From contig JAQRGA010000040.1 in the NCBI GenBank assembly GCA_029237695.1, positions 124,001-188,000 on the forward strand: a stretch of 64,000 nucleotides of DNA, given 5' to 3'. The notes beneath the pieces are model-generated. The model did not search any database and was not told the DNA's origin. It was given only the letters and a program-made list of their open reading frames with translations. The stretch's first letter is position 1. Every line of letters begins with the position of its first letter. The DNA is from Conchocele bisecta. Taxonomy: Eukaryota; Mollusca; Bivalvia; Lucinida; Thyasiridae. Below, in pieces: positions 30,886 through 41,884 of this stretch. Both the position numbers and the translations under genes were made by a program.

Positions 30886-30995
30886 ACTTTGTTGGTGAAA
30901 ATAGTTGTGTTTTATTTGTTTTCTTATATTAATTAATTATTATGTTTTCTATGTAATAATAGGGGGTGTTCAGCTTTAAATTATTAATAATTTTA

Positions 30996-31012
30996 TAATT
31001 TTCTTAAAATTA
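30996..31012 (-). promoter_or_regulatory. AATTTTAAGAAAATTA motif in terminal region II
   Basis: TAATTTTCTTAAAATTA (plus-strand view) in an AT-rich spacer, matching 51,608 and 51,803 in element III. Confidence 0.35.
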
Positions 31013-31127
31013 ATTAATTAAGAAAATAACGAACCATCCCGTAAAAGTGTTTATAAATAACCTGTGTACACACCGTCTGTGTAAATCGATAATTGTACAA
31101 CACTAGGTAATGTTTATCATAACAGCC

Positions 31128-31262
31128 TTCGTGGTCGTGTGGGTTAGGGTTAGGGTTAGGGTTAGGGTTAGGGTTAGGGTTAGGGTTAGGGTTAGTGCTA
31201 GAGACGTGTCTATAGAGAGTCTATAGAGTCTATAGAGACGTGGATCGTGAGTTCGCGCCGCG
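31128..31262 (+). other. tRNA-like sequence carrying telomeric repeats, element II
   Basis: GCCTTCGTGGTCGTGTGGGTTA matches the 5' part (acceptor and D-arm) of the 73-nt tRNA-like sequence at 51,402-51,474. The D-loop GGGTTA is here amplified to nine copies; after it the sequence resumes with TCTATAGAG-type anticodon-arm repeats and GAGTTCGCGCCGCGG in place of the B-box, followed by the same flank (TTTCTATCCCTACAAATGTG). Not a functional tRNA. Confidence 0.5.
31141..31194 (+). repeat. Nine GGGTTA telomeric hexamers
   Basis: Exactly nine perfect GGGTTA units, the metazoan telomere repeat in this strand orientation, located inside the tRNA-like D-loop at an interstitial position. Confidence 0.9.
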
Positions 31263-31574
31263 GTTGGAGCTAAACAAATTACTTATTTATTTCTATCCCT
31301 ACAAATGTGGTCGCTATGGTTTTAATGTGCGAAGTTTGGTGAAACTCGCCCAGACGTCGCAAATGCTGCAACATGTCTAATGAGAGTTCCTAGAATTGGT
31401 ACAGAAACTGCATGACAACGGCGTTCCTATCCGACCGCTCTAGGTTGATGAAAAATAATTCCAGATTACATAGAAATACACTCGGCTATAAATATTCATA
31501 ACCCGTGTAATTGTAACATTGTCGTCTGCTTGGTGTTGTGATTACAACATAAATTAGTTCTGTTCAATAATAAT

Positions 31575-31883
31575 TTATTCAATATCTTTATAAGCGATAT
31601 CGTAAAAATGTATATTCGTAAACGAATCTTTGGGTTTTAACAATGTTATATAATATACCCTAGTTTCATATCCTATACGCATTATCCGTCTTAATGTTTG
31701 TATTTGCCTCTTGTATGGTTCGCATAATTGCCGGTATAATATTGTAAATGCAACGTTTTTATTCGAGCGTAATAAATGACGCTGATATTTCATGTATTCG
31801 ATATTTTCTAGTGTTTTCAATTTATATAATTCTTCAACACATCCATTAAAAACTTTCAATTCCCATTGTATTTTATTATCCAT
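31575..31883 (-). CDS. Terminal-region 'MDNKI' small protein, element II
   Basis: About 102 codons from ATG 31,883 (MDNKIQWELKVFNGCVEEL); upstream codons to 31,991 are open but overlap the palindromic end. The conserved core is MKYQRHLLRSNKNVAFTILY followed by RQLCEPYKRQIQTLRR and a tail with DSFTNIHFYDIAYKDI. Two tandem paralogs lie at 50,394-51,143 in element III. Basic and helical; unknown function. Its place inside the terminal region, outside the structural gene block, suggests an early or regulatory role. Confidence 0.5.
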   Translation of the reverse strand: MDNKIQWELKVFNGCVEELYKLKTLENIEYMKYQRHLLRSNKNVAFTILYRQLCEPYKRQIQTLRRIMRIGYETRVYYITLLKPKDSFTNIHFYDIAYKDIE

Positions 31884-31910
31884 TTTCTCTAATAATAGTG
31901 GTATAATTGA

Positions 31911-32127
31911 TAGTGTTGTCTGTTCAATTTCCAATATAATTGGGACTACAATATCATTTTGACTCCCTCTTTTCAAAATTATTTTCTCCAAAATTCATAA
32001 ATTTGCTGTCGGATACAATTTTCTCATTAACCAATTTTTTGAATTTTTCGGGTGTGGTGGGGGTATTATAGGGGGTTGGAAATCATACCACCTCAGGTGG
32101 TATCATTTTGACTCCCTCTATACTATT
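31911..32127. repeat. Palindromic end of element II
   Basis: Contains ATCATTTTGACTCCCTC twice (31,951 and 32,102) and the pair CATACCACC / GGTGGTATCATTTTGACTCCC, ending TATACTATT. Mirrors the left end of element III (50,058-50,285). The outer boundary at ~32,127 is inferred by alignment with AGTAGTAAGGGAGTC at 50,058. Confidence 0.6.
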
Positions 32128-33590
32128 GGGAGAAATAAAAGAAAATGTAATGAAATGTCGTAATGTGATACGAAAATTAATACAAATCTTGTTAAGAACA
32201 CTTTTAATGTGCGAAGTTTGGTGAAACTCGCCCCAGACGTCGCAAATGCTGCAACATGTCTAATGAGAGTTCCTAGAATTGGTACAGAAAACGATAGTTT
32301 GAATATATTAATTAGTAATATTACAAATTGCGTCATTAGTCATTATCTCAATGTGATCTTGAGTATTTTCGTCCTGCAGCCGCCCAGTATCAGTCGACAT
32401 ACTGGCAGGCACGAGACGGAACATATTGATTTGTTCAGTGTGGAAACTGCCACACCCTACACCTGAGCCGAGAACTGCGGTTGACATGGTAACATGGACA
32501 AAACACGTGATGTAGTCTCACCTGAGGGTGATTTGTTTGTATCGGAGGACAATGCTAGATATTGCACCAATATTGGTGATAACTCCTGGGATTCCCAATG
32601 TACCTAGGGATGGGGAACATAGCGAAAGGCGATGGCCGGCTGATCTGGCTGTTTAATGGTACAGTGGACCCTTTCAAAACCGAACAACCTTGCAACATCA
32701 ATGTGTTCAAATATGACCGATTTCACTGTCCAATATCGTTGGTGATTATCAGTGTTCATGTTTGCAATGCACACGTGCATGTATTTCAGTGCTCTTATAT
32801 CGGAATTACAGTGAAACATCTCTAAAACGGACACCCTGGGGACATGCCAGTATACACTGGCCGTCTGGCCGTCATGCTAATCTTGGTCTGTACTGGCCGC
32901 AATTCGGGCTGATCTAGGTATGCACTGATAGGAAAGGTTGTAAGCCCCATTGCTCCATTCACGGATCGATAAATAAAAGGTTTAACGCAAATATTTAAAA
33001 CAAATATTTTAACGCAAATGTCTAAGTAATTATACCTTGATTTTGGGCATGCAGGCCGCATGGTTGTGTTATGGAATGAAAAAATGATGATGATAAACAA
33101 TTATATGAAGTTTTAAGTCAATCCGACTTACCGTTACAGAGATAATGGGTATCCACTTCAACGTGGACGGACGGACAAACTGACGGACGGACGGACTGAA
33201 TTACGAAAACTATATACCCCTCGACGTACTTCGTATGCCGGGGGGGGGGGGTATAAATATATTCAGCCCTGAAATTATAATAACCTGGCCTGGTGCCAGG
33301 TCCTCACCACACCAGAGACACTTGGCCCCACTACCTAAAAGTCATAGGACCACTCCTAATAGTATTACTTTATAATGGGTATAACTTCAAACTTCCACGT
33401 ACCAGAGAGCCACAAATGTTCATATGGGTCAAAACAGGGATATCGGGATTCCGTTAAGGATGAAACCCACCGTTAGATGTACCCTTCTATTCGCATGCTC
33501 CCAACCAATCGGTACATATAACGTCTTGATTCCAATTAGCAAACGATCCATCACCAAACGAGCTGCCATATATACAAGAGAAAAACAACA
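32128..33590. other. Host DNA without a recognisable gene
   Basis: AT-rich. A ~95-bp stretch near 32,200-32,290 repeats 31,325-31,405 (GCGAAGTTTGGTGAAACTCG), so some element-end sequence is duplicated outside the border. A host repeat of the form GTGAAACATCTCTAAAACGGACACC occurs at 32,810-32,835, and a G10 run near 33,241. Short ORFs show no family features. Confidence 0.5.
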
Positions 33591-33780
33591 GGGGGCCGTT
33601 TCACTAAGCTTCGTGCGACTAAAATGTTCGTAAGTGCAAAATTATGATAGTCTGTAAATATGACATTAACCATGCAGCCTATGCTCAATAAATGTAAATC
33701 CATCAATTGAAATTTCCAGACGATCCTAAATTTGCACTTACGAACATTTAAGTCGTACGAAGTTTAGTGAAACGGGCCCA
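33591..33780. mobile_element. MITE with ~45-bp inverted ends
   Basis: GGGGGCCGTTTCACTAAGCT...TTCGTAAGTGCAAA at the left is mirrored by TTTGCACTTACGAACAT...AGTTTAGTGAAACGGGCCC at the right, with ~85 bp between. Non-coding; typical of a miniature inverted-repeat element. Confidence 0.7.
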
Positions 33781-33935
33781 GGACGGTTGTGATTCCATCA
33801 CATGCGAGTTAGAAACAAAGGCCACGTGTCCAGTACGTCCGTGCTATGAGGAAATTAAATGTTTATACGCCGACTTGAGTGATGCTGTAATGTCTGTTTG
33901 CTTATTGGTGTTTAAACACCTATCAATAGCTAAGG

Positions 33936-34045
33936 TCATGTAAGGCCGGGCACACGGGAGATTATGTAAGGCCGGGCAGACGGGAGGTCATGTAATGCCG
34001 AGCAGACGGGAGGTCATGTAAGGTCGGGCAGACGGGCAAAAATGG
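33936..34045. repeat. 26-bp tandem repeat, four copies
   Basis: Units of the form GTAAGGCCGGGCAGACGGGAG + GTCAT with few changes, consecutive from ~33,939. Small local minisatellite. Confidence 0.7.
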
Positions 34046-34987
34046 ACATTAAAATATGAACAACAGACGAAACACGTGTACTGTATAAAGGAGTACGGGT
34101 ATATTATATGTCGGTCGGTTACTGAACAATTACACCCATTCATGGAGCAGGAAGTTTCGTGAATATCAAATAACACGGCACGTATTCAAGTGTATTCATC
34201 CGCTCTCCCACACTGCAGTTACGTCATGGGTTGTTGTTGTTTTTTTTGGCGGGGAGGGGGGGGGGGGGGGCTCAATGTCACAAGTGCAATTGTTTGAAGT
34301 TAATTTGAAATTACAGTTGTATTATATATGCATGTACTGGCGAACGTAAATGCATAGCTTGTGTGCAGATATGCCAGGTTTTTATTTATGATAGTGTCAT
34401 GCCTGTTGAAAGGGTCGGCCAGTTTTGACTTATATGGGACAGACACTTTAATATTTGCACATCAATGAATGTATTCCTATTATTTATGCCAGGCATCAGA
34501 GTGGTAGGCAGTTGCGATGCGGTTGCCGTATGTACTAGACAATGCCAACTAGTATAGAAATAGTGAATCTTACACGAGTGGTGATGTAATATGATATTTA
34601 TTAAACAAGTTTATTGCGATGATATACCGATTTTCTTAGGAAATAAGTAATTACAGGTAATTCACTGAAGCTAATCATATATATGTTTTAGATAACAGTC
34701 ATTTAATTAGTAAAATGAAGATGTCTGACATAACTATATAGTTCACGTTTCATATTAAAGGTACATTCCCACTCAGTAGGCACAACATGTACTTTATAGG
34801 AATCAAATAAGTGTATAATTGTGTCTATATTCCACCAGTTATAAACATGACAAGTGCCTGTTATATAGACATAATAATTTAGTAATATTTATTTATTTTG
34901 CCAGAAAATGTCTCAGATGATGTTTCTGATATAAAGAACAATCTGTGTCTACTGAGTGGGCATGTACCTTTAATGTAACACTTGATA
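34046..34987. other. Host DNA, no gene seen
   Basis: AT-rich spacer with a T/G-rich homopolymer region at 34,230-34,271. A ~60-bp segment near 34,760 (AAAGGTACATTCCCACTCAGTAG) is found inverted near 34,945 (CTACTGAGTGGGCATGTACCTTTAA), a hairpin repeat just outside the mariner. Confidence 0.45.
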
Positions 34988-36432
34988 CAGGGTGTCTCAG
35001 AATATCTGATACCATTTGCAGGCGCATTATTTATTTCATCGAGAACAATGCAGTAATAATGAACACAACATGTTATTGTACACATAATAAAGTTTTTTCT
35101 GACATATAATACATACACATTTTCCACCTTACATGAACATATTTTCTAGTTCATATCTATAGTATATGTTTCAAGATGATGTCCTTTTTGTGAGATGACA
35201 ACGTCTAACTTTCCCTAAAATTTCTGATGACAGATTCACACGTTCCTGTAGTGATTTTCCTCATTTCCCTGCGAATAGCCGTTTTCAGTTCATCTAGGTT
35301 GTTTGGTAAGGGGTTGTAAACTCTGTCTTTTAAATATCCCCATAGATAGAAGTCAAGAGGGCTCAGGTCCGGAGAATGGGGTGGCCACTCATTTTTCGTC
35401 TTGAATGAAACAAAGTTGTCTCCGAATTTCTGTTCAAGCCACGCAATGACGCGTAGTGCTGTGTGCGGGGTTGCACCGTCCTGCTGAAACCACATGCTAC
35501 TGATGTCTATTCCTTTCCTGCGTAAGGCCGGCATAAATTTACTCCTTAGGATATTCAAATAACGTTCGATGTTGATTGTTTCAACATCCCCAAACTCATC
35601 CTCGAAGAAGAATGGTCTGATTATTCCCTTAGCACTTATTGCTGCCCATACGGTAAGTTTCTCGCCATGTAAGGGTTTCTCAATATAAATGTTTGGTTTT
35701 TCACTGCCCCAATAACGACAGTTTTTCTTGTTTACCTGCGCATTCAAATAAAAATGAGCTTCATCCGAGAACCATAGCACATCTGTGATTTCGACATGTT
35801 CCTTCATCCAATTAGCAAACCGTAGTCTACTTGAAATATCCGAGTCTTTAAGGTGCTGCATAATTGATATGGTCTATGGAGTCAACTTCAAATCATACCT
35901 TAGCATTCTCTTAGCATTCTGTGAACACTTGCACGACTAGGATTGTTGGTAATGTCACCCATTATCTTTCTAACAGATCTCTGTGGTGTTTCTTCAATCA
36001 CATGCCTGACTTCTTCGATACTCTCTGAACGTCTGACAGATTTTGGCCTTCCACTATTGCCGTGTCGTCCATCGAGAACTGATCCAGTTTGCTCAAACCG
36101 CTTCACTGTTCTATGTACTTGCAACTTTGTAAGCCTCTCCTGGTCAGGATGTCTTCTCTGCATCTCTCTTATTACTGTTATCGGTGAAAAACTGGAATAA
36201 TACAGCTTAACAACTTCGGCGGTCATTGTTTGTGGCGACGCCATCTTGGATAAACAATCAGTTACGTCATGACGTCATCATGACGTCATGACGTCAACAT
36301 TTTCCCGTAATTTCTAAGCAAACAAAACATTATTATATCATCTTCAGTTTGATATATAAAACATCAAAATTGATTCATAGATAAAATTTTAACAGCCACT
36401 TGTAATGGTATCAGATATTCAGAGACACCTGT
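34988..36432 (-). mobile_element. Tc1/mariner-like element
   Basis: Inverted ends ACAGGGTGTCTCAGAATATC / GATATTCAGAGACACCTGT (about 30 bp with a few mismatches) flank a minus-strand transposase. Length ~1.44 kb fits the superfamily. The left border is TA-flanked; the right border reads TG, so the TA duplication is partly lost. Confidence 0.8.
35205..36244 (-). pseudogene. Mariner-type transposase, frameshifted
   Basis: The N-terminal half (36,244-35,900) has paired helix-turn-helix features with a GRP hinge-like motif (GNSGRPKSVRR). The catalytic half (35,861-35,205) has D in LWFSDEAHFY, D in WFQQDGATPHTA and D in SPDLSPLDFYLWGY. I count 41 residues between the second and third D (DD41D-like spacing). 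A 10-11 bp duplication (agaatgctaag) near 35,905 shifts the frame, and a TAG follows near 35,882, so it is inactive. Confidence 0.8.
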
Positions 36433-37979
36433 GGTATCAAACACTGACATGACATTGATAAAGCTACTGAAATACTTATTAATATTCTACACTGGTGCAA
36501 GCGTAGTGAAAACAAATAAAGCCAAAGTCACCGTGAACCGTCCACATCTACATACGAATTAACATAGTAATAGTCCCAATCAAAATGATAGGGTTGGTAG
36601 TTATCAATCACACAATGTATAATTAAGTAATATATATCGCACTTCTGAGGGTACGTGCATGCCATTGTACAAGGGCAAGTTTAGAAAAAGTTTGCTTAAG
36701 CCCGACTAATCACTTTGCATATGCTTTTTGTCATGGTTGCTATATATGTAGGCACACGAATTGGTCTTTGACAAACGCATATTGCATTATAAATCAGCGA
36801 ATATACCATATTAGAGAGGCAGGCGTGCGTATGCATATCTTACAACACATTTGGTGGGTGTAATACGCCCAGGTGCTTGAGGAATTGCAAACAAACCGAT
36901 AAAATAACATTTGGAAACATACATGGAAGTGTTAGTTATGTACTACATCGGTTTCGTATCTTTGACGAACAAGGACCATCGTGCACCTGTTCGTTGTAAA
37001 TATGATTGTATGGCGCAAGTACATGTGTGTCGTCACAGTCCATAACACAACCACCTCCCAGTAACGGATACAACTAGTACAAATACACAGCCAAAATGTG
37101 GTCAACTGTCGCAGTTATCGTCATGTCCAACAACAACCAAGCATTGGAAAACTAATAACATCACTAGAAGAACTGTCGGGGAGACTTTACAGTCATAACA
37201 CTACACTGTGCTTCCTGACAATAATAACACTACTGACAGAACGCACACAGGTCTTGCTGCCAAATCAGCACGTTCTATGTTCGATGTGATGTATGACAAC
37301 ATATGTTTCTGGATGTGACCACTCTATACAGGTTACATGAAGGTTACATTGATACATTCGACATGTGTAAAATAATATGCTATTGGCTCCAGTATATATG
37401 TACTAGTCATTGTGAAATGGGTACATGTATGTACAATTATCCATATATTGTGAAAGACATTGCGATAAGAACGTTTTATAGTATACATGACTGCGAAATA
37501 ATTAAGCCATTAGACTAAAAATATTATATCTGAATCTGGCCTTGCTGATGTATAAAAAACGAGAAATGTCTATATTTCCATATAACTGTGAAGTAAAACA
37601 ATAAGTGATTATATTTTTGGATTTCGACTAGCCGACACATCAACCCAATGATTAATTTATGTCACTGTACTGATTACCGGTACTGACTTAGTTTGTAATA
37701 CTGTGATCACCAAGATAGATGCAACGCCACTCAGTGAATACTATATGTATTAATATAGTTATTTACGAGGTGTCTCGTACTGAATTAATATTACCACAGC
37801 AATCACGCGTACGTGTGCCCTATATTTGGTTGTATGTATTTATGCTCCATGCTACATAATTATTAACATAACACTAAGGAATTTTACATATATGGGGGCC
37901 AATTTGAAAACACCTTCCATGGTAGGGATATGTTCATAAAAAGCGAAATGACACACTTGATACGTTCACATAATAAGTA
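36433..37979. other. Host DNA, no gene seen
   Basis: AT-rich non-coding sequence. Nothing recognisable in either strand beyond short chance ORFs. Confidence 0.4.
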
Positions 37980-39930
37980 CAGGTCATGTTGCGATTGATT
38001 GAAACAACGATGTAGAAAATAAATTTTGGCGGCCATTTTGAATGACCTCTAAATTTGAAATATTTTAGACACAAGTGTTTGTTTTGGACATTACAAATCA
38101 GTCGACATGTGTAAACGTAATGTCTATTGCGGTTGATGCTGCCATATTAAAGCTGAATACGTTATGGATTTACAGGCAAATGTATATTAGTTTGAAATCC
38201 ATCAAAATATGAATGCATTTTACTGAGAAAGTATGCTGCATTCGGTACGTAGAAGATATTCATTGACATGATATAAGCATACATTCAAAATGGCCGCCAG
38301 ACTACCAAGATGGCCGTTAAATGATTGACATCCCGATTTTTTCAATAATAAGGTTGGATACATCAAAAGTATTAACATTTGTAAAAATCTACCTGAATGG
38401 CCTGCAAAAGAACATCAGGGAATACACTACATACGTTTTAATGAAAAATCCCACATTTTCTTAGGTATGAAATCACATGGCTTGTCTCTTATATAGTGAT
38501 GGCACATTGTTGTATGCGGTCGGCTATTCCACAATACATAATAGTATGGCTAATGTACTTTGATACGTTCTGGACGAACATGTGATGACCATCTGCTAAA
38601 TAAGTATCAGGTGGAATGTTTATGTAATTTTCGAGTTCTAGTTGCACTAGACCGATGATCAAAGAGTCTATTGGACAAGGTTTTATTCTGATTTGGTTAG
38701 TAGCTTTTATTAAATCTGGTTCCCAATAATTGGCCAATTTTAAATGTAAATAAAACATGTTTTAAATAACTATTTATTTGAAAATAATTTCACGTACACC
38801 TTCATTTTGTGGGTATATTTATAATGGCATTCATTTGCATGCATGTTTACCCAGGACCACCTGAAAAAATAACATTTTCGAAAACAATTCTGAAACACTT
38901 TCAAGATGGCTTTCGGTCAGATCGAATAACTAATGTGTCGAATAACCGCCACATGTAGGTCTGCCGAAACACTTGAAACGGACAGTAGCCATCCATTAGA
39001 TGATGTGTAGAGATATATACCGGATATAGTGTACATTGTTATGTCGTTATTTTAGGCATTGTGAAAGTTTAAAAAAAGTAATTTATTCACACAAATAATG
39101 CCTACATTTTCTACACTTTCCTTCTTACAAGTTTGTATATGATATACAATTTATGTAAGCAACATATTGAGTATGATTATGCCAGCACTGCCTTTCAGGA
39201 ATACCAACAAGTTTGAGACTCTAATGCAGATGGTGATGAAACTGATGTAAAGCGCTGTATCCGTAATTAGGTTAATTTCTGGTTTTTTTTCGTCTAAATG
39301 ATTTGTGCATGATTATGTCAGAATTATACGATTTTTTCACTACAGCCATTTTGAAAATTAGAAAAAATAGGATCAACTCATGTATTCCTTGATGATGCAA
39401 AGAACGTTGATTCCAATAATGTAGCAAACCAGTCAACACAACCTAACTATAAATACACTTTTCTGAAGAAAGTATGTAGTGATGACACAATAAATAATAA
39501 TATTTACATAGCGGCCATATTAAAAATAGAATGTCCGCCATACCAGTTATCAGAAAAAGTGGAACCAACCCAAGTTTTATTATTTGACGTATGTAGATGC
39601 CATATTCGAAGACAGCAACATTATATCTGCATCATAAATGTAGTTATGAATAATACAATATATTATACAGGTTTTCAGAGCGGCCATGTTTAAATCTAAG
39701 TTGAACGCCACGGGGGTTGTTAAGTTGAACGCAACATTGGTTTTGTTGTATGTGGTGAAAATAATTAATATTCTACCTGTATTGGAAGCTTATATAATTA
39801 TAAATGAATATTACAGCACTTCAGGGCGACAGTTTTTAAATACAAGATGGTGGCCAAAGGAATTGTCAGAAAAAATGGAATCAATCCCAGTTTTGTTCAA
39901 CGTGCTCTAAATATGACAACACACATTGGT
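37980..39930. repeat. Degenerate satellite with AATGGCCGCC words
   Basis: Recurring, strongly diverged blocks: GGCGGCCATTTTGAATG (38,030), AAAATGGCCGCCAGACTACC (38,287), CAAGATGGCTTTCG (38,902), GCGGCCATATTAAAAATAG (39,510), GCGGCCATGTTTAAATC (39,680), ACAAGATGGTGGCC (39,842), with associated GAGAAAGTATG / GAAGAAAGTATG words (38,224; 39,463). Consistent with an old tandem array. Confidence 0.5.
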
Positions 39931-40217
39931 TACAAGAATGTAGCAAAAAATGCTATAGCTATAGTACATAGCATTATATACTAATAGCTGTATATGGGAG
40001 ACGCCCAATGACTTAATGTTGACGTCCAAGACTGACACCCAGACCCCGAGCACGCCGATCTGGACAGCAGATGAAATCACTATCAGACATAGAGGCCCAT
40101 TCCTGAGAGGACATACATGGACGTTAGTGGAAATGGGATAGTTACATACACATACGCTGTGCAAACTTGTCACCCGTTATGTCAGTATCACTTGGATCAT
40201 AGTTTTAAGGTACATCC

Positions 40218-40345
40218 ATACTAGTTGCAAACAGTAGCTCTTGCAATCTACTCCCGTACCGCCCGTAGCATACAGACGCCCGTACCGCCCGTAGCATACA
40301 GACGGTACGGGAGTAGATTGCAATAGTTACTGTTCGCGACTACAT
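40218..40345. repeat. Hairpin repeat with internal duplication
   Basis: TTGCAATCTACTCCCGTACCG on the left is perfectly mirrored by CGGTACGGGAGTAGATTGCAA on the right; the loop holds two copies of CCCGTAGCATACAGACG. Likely a small foldback/MITE. Confidence 0.65.
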
Positions 40346-41273
40346 CCATATACATGTATGTCTCTGCGTAGACTGGTGTAGTAGCTACATTACGATCTCC
40401 ATTTCGATTTATCAAAAATTAATATATTAAAACAGAATTCGTGCAAACATATCTAATTTTTGAATGAGATATGGCACTTTTAATACACCCACCCGTACAT
40501 ACGAAAAGCATAACAATTATAAAAATCCGAGTGGTACCATAAGTCCCGATTTTTAAAATGAAGTACATCGGTCCCAGTAGGTTGGCCTCCGGAATATGGT
40601 GCCTAGGAGTAAGTAATCGCAGAGGGTGTTCGGTATGTCGAACATTCAGAGGCTTGCTCCCAAACTATTTAACATGCAACGAAACATTACATGAGGAAGT
40701 GACCATTGCCAATATATTTACTGTCTGTTTCGCGAAACCTGTCCAAATTGTACGGCCATATAAACAATGCAAACACAATGTTGCTTTTCGATAACTAAGA
40801 AAACAAATGCAAATCTTTTGAAAATCGGTCCATCATTTATAAAATTGTAAACAAATCCCCATATTAAGTCCCCATGGAAATCTTCATTCATGGGAATTTT
40901 TTTTTGTAATAAAATCAATATTGGACCAAATCTCAAGAAATAAAAATGATTCCTAAATTTTGATAAAATTTAGCATTATCAAAAAAATATTGTTTTTGGA
41001 TTATTTATATAGCCATAACATTTGGGCAGCTTCCGTGAAGCAGACAGTAAGCCATATTGCTACACTATCGCCTGCTCTAATCTTGCCAATGTGTGTCAAT
41101 TTATGGATTTCAAAATAGTTGAATAGTGTGCTTGAACTTAAGCAGCTTCGATGACTGAACCTGAGTTGTCTCACAGCTCAGGATCAGCCAATCAAACTGT
41201 TTGCTGGCGACTTCAAATTGCCAATAGATGATCAGAAACGCTCAGTACGTCTGGGCAAGATTAACGCAGACAG

Positions 41274-41884
41274 TTGTATACAGAACTAAACAAACTAGGA
41301 GGGAACATAACCGAATTTCGGGAAGAGTCCCATACAGAGTTTATGGAAGTTTCCGATAAGCTTAAACGTGTTCGTAGAGACGCTCACAACGCACTTGAGG
41401 ATACCTCTGAAAAGGTTCGTGTTGATGCCCATACCGCTACCATGAAGCTTACCGCATTGTTTGACACATCTGTAGAGCAGTTTAAGTTATTGCGCCGCAT
41501 AAAACCTATCATCACAGTTTGGGCTGAGAAGCGGTGCCCATTGAATGAGGGTATCTATGAATATTCGTTCGTCGCCAAAGCGAGCAATATATATGGGGGA
41601 TATGCCATGGCAGCGTCCGGGACGGTTCTACGAATGGCGGTCTGCTCGGTTAATTTTAAGGATAAATCGGTGGGCGCAGTCACCGTAAATCTCGTACTGG
41701 ATGGGGAAGAACGGGCGATTGGAGTCACTAAACTCGTTGGACAGAGTTCAGCGGTGGTTTTGTTCGCCGGTGACGATCCAATTAGACTCTTCGAAGGTAG
41801 TGTTATTAACTTTGTTACGAAACTCGCTGACCCAGAAAGTTATTTCACTACTGTAACATTGTTAATTGAACTTGATTTATGGCG
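41274..41884 (+). pseudogene. Fiber-like protein, C-terminal shaft and knob (element IV)
   Basis: 5'-truncated: begins in the shaft (TELNKLGGNITEFREES, SDKLKRVRRDAHNALEDTSE) and includes a full knob-like domain (PIITVWAEKRCPLNEGIYEY; GTVLRMAVCSVNFKDKSVGA; VNFVTKLADPES). The usual stop after ELNL is changed (TTATGG), so the frame runs 13 nt into the next gene. The knob is open here without frameshift, making this the best-kept C-terminal domain in the window. Confidence 0.6.

Noticed and set aside
38489..38758. 89-codon minus-strand ORF in host DNA
   Set aside because: Lies in the degenerate satellite region, no recognisable motif, no splice or promoter context; likely chance.
40558..40794. 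Small plus-strand ORF in host DNA
   Set aside because: No motif, no repeat or element context, AT-rich flank; not supported as a gene.
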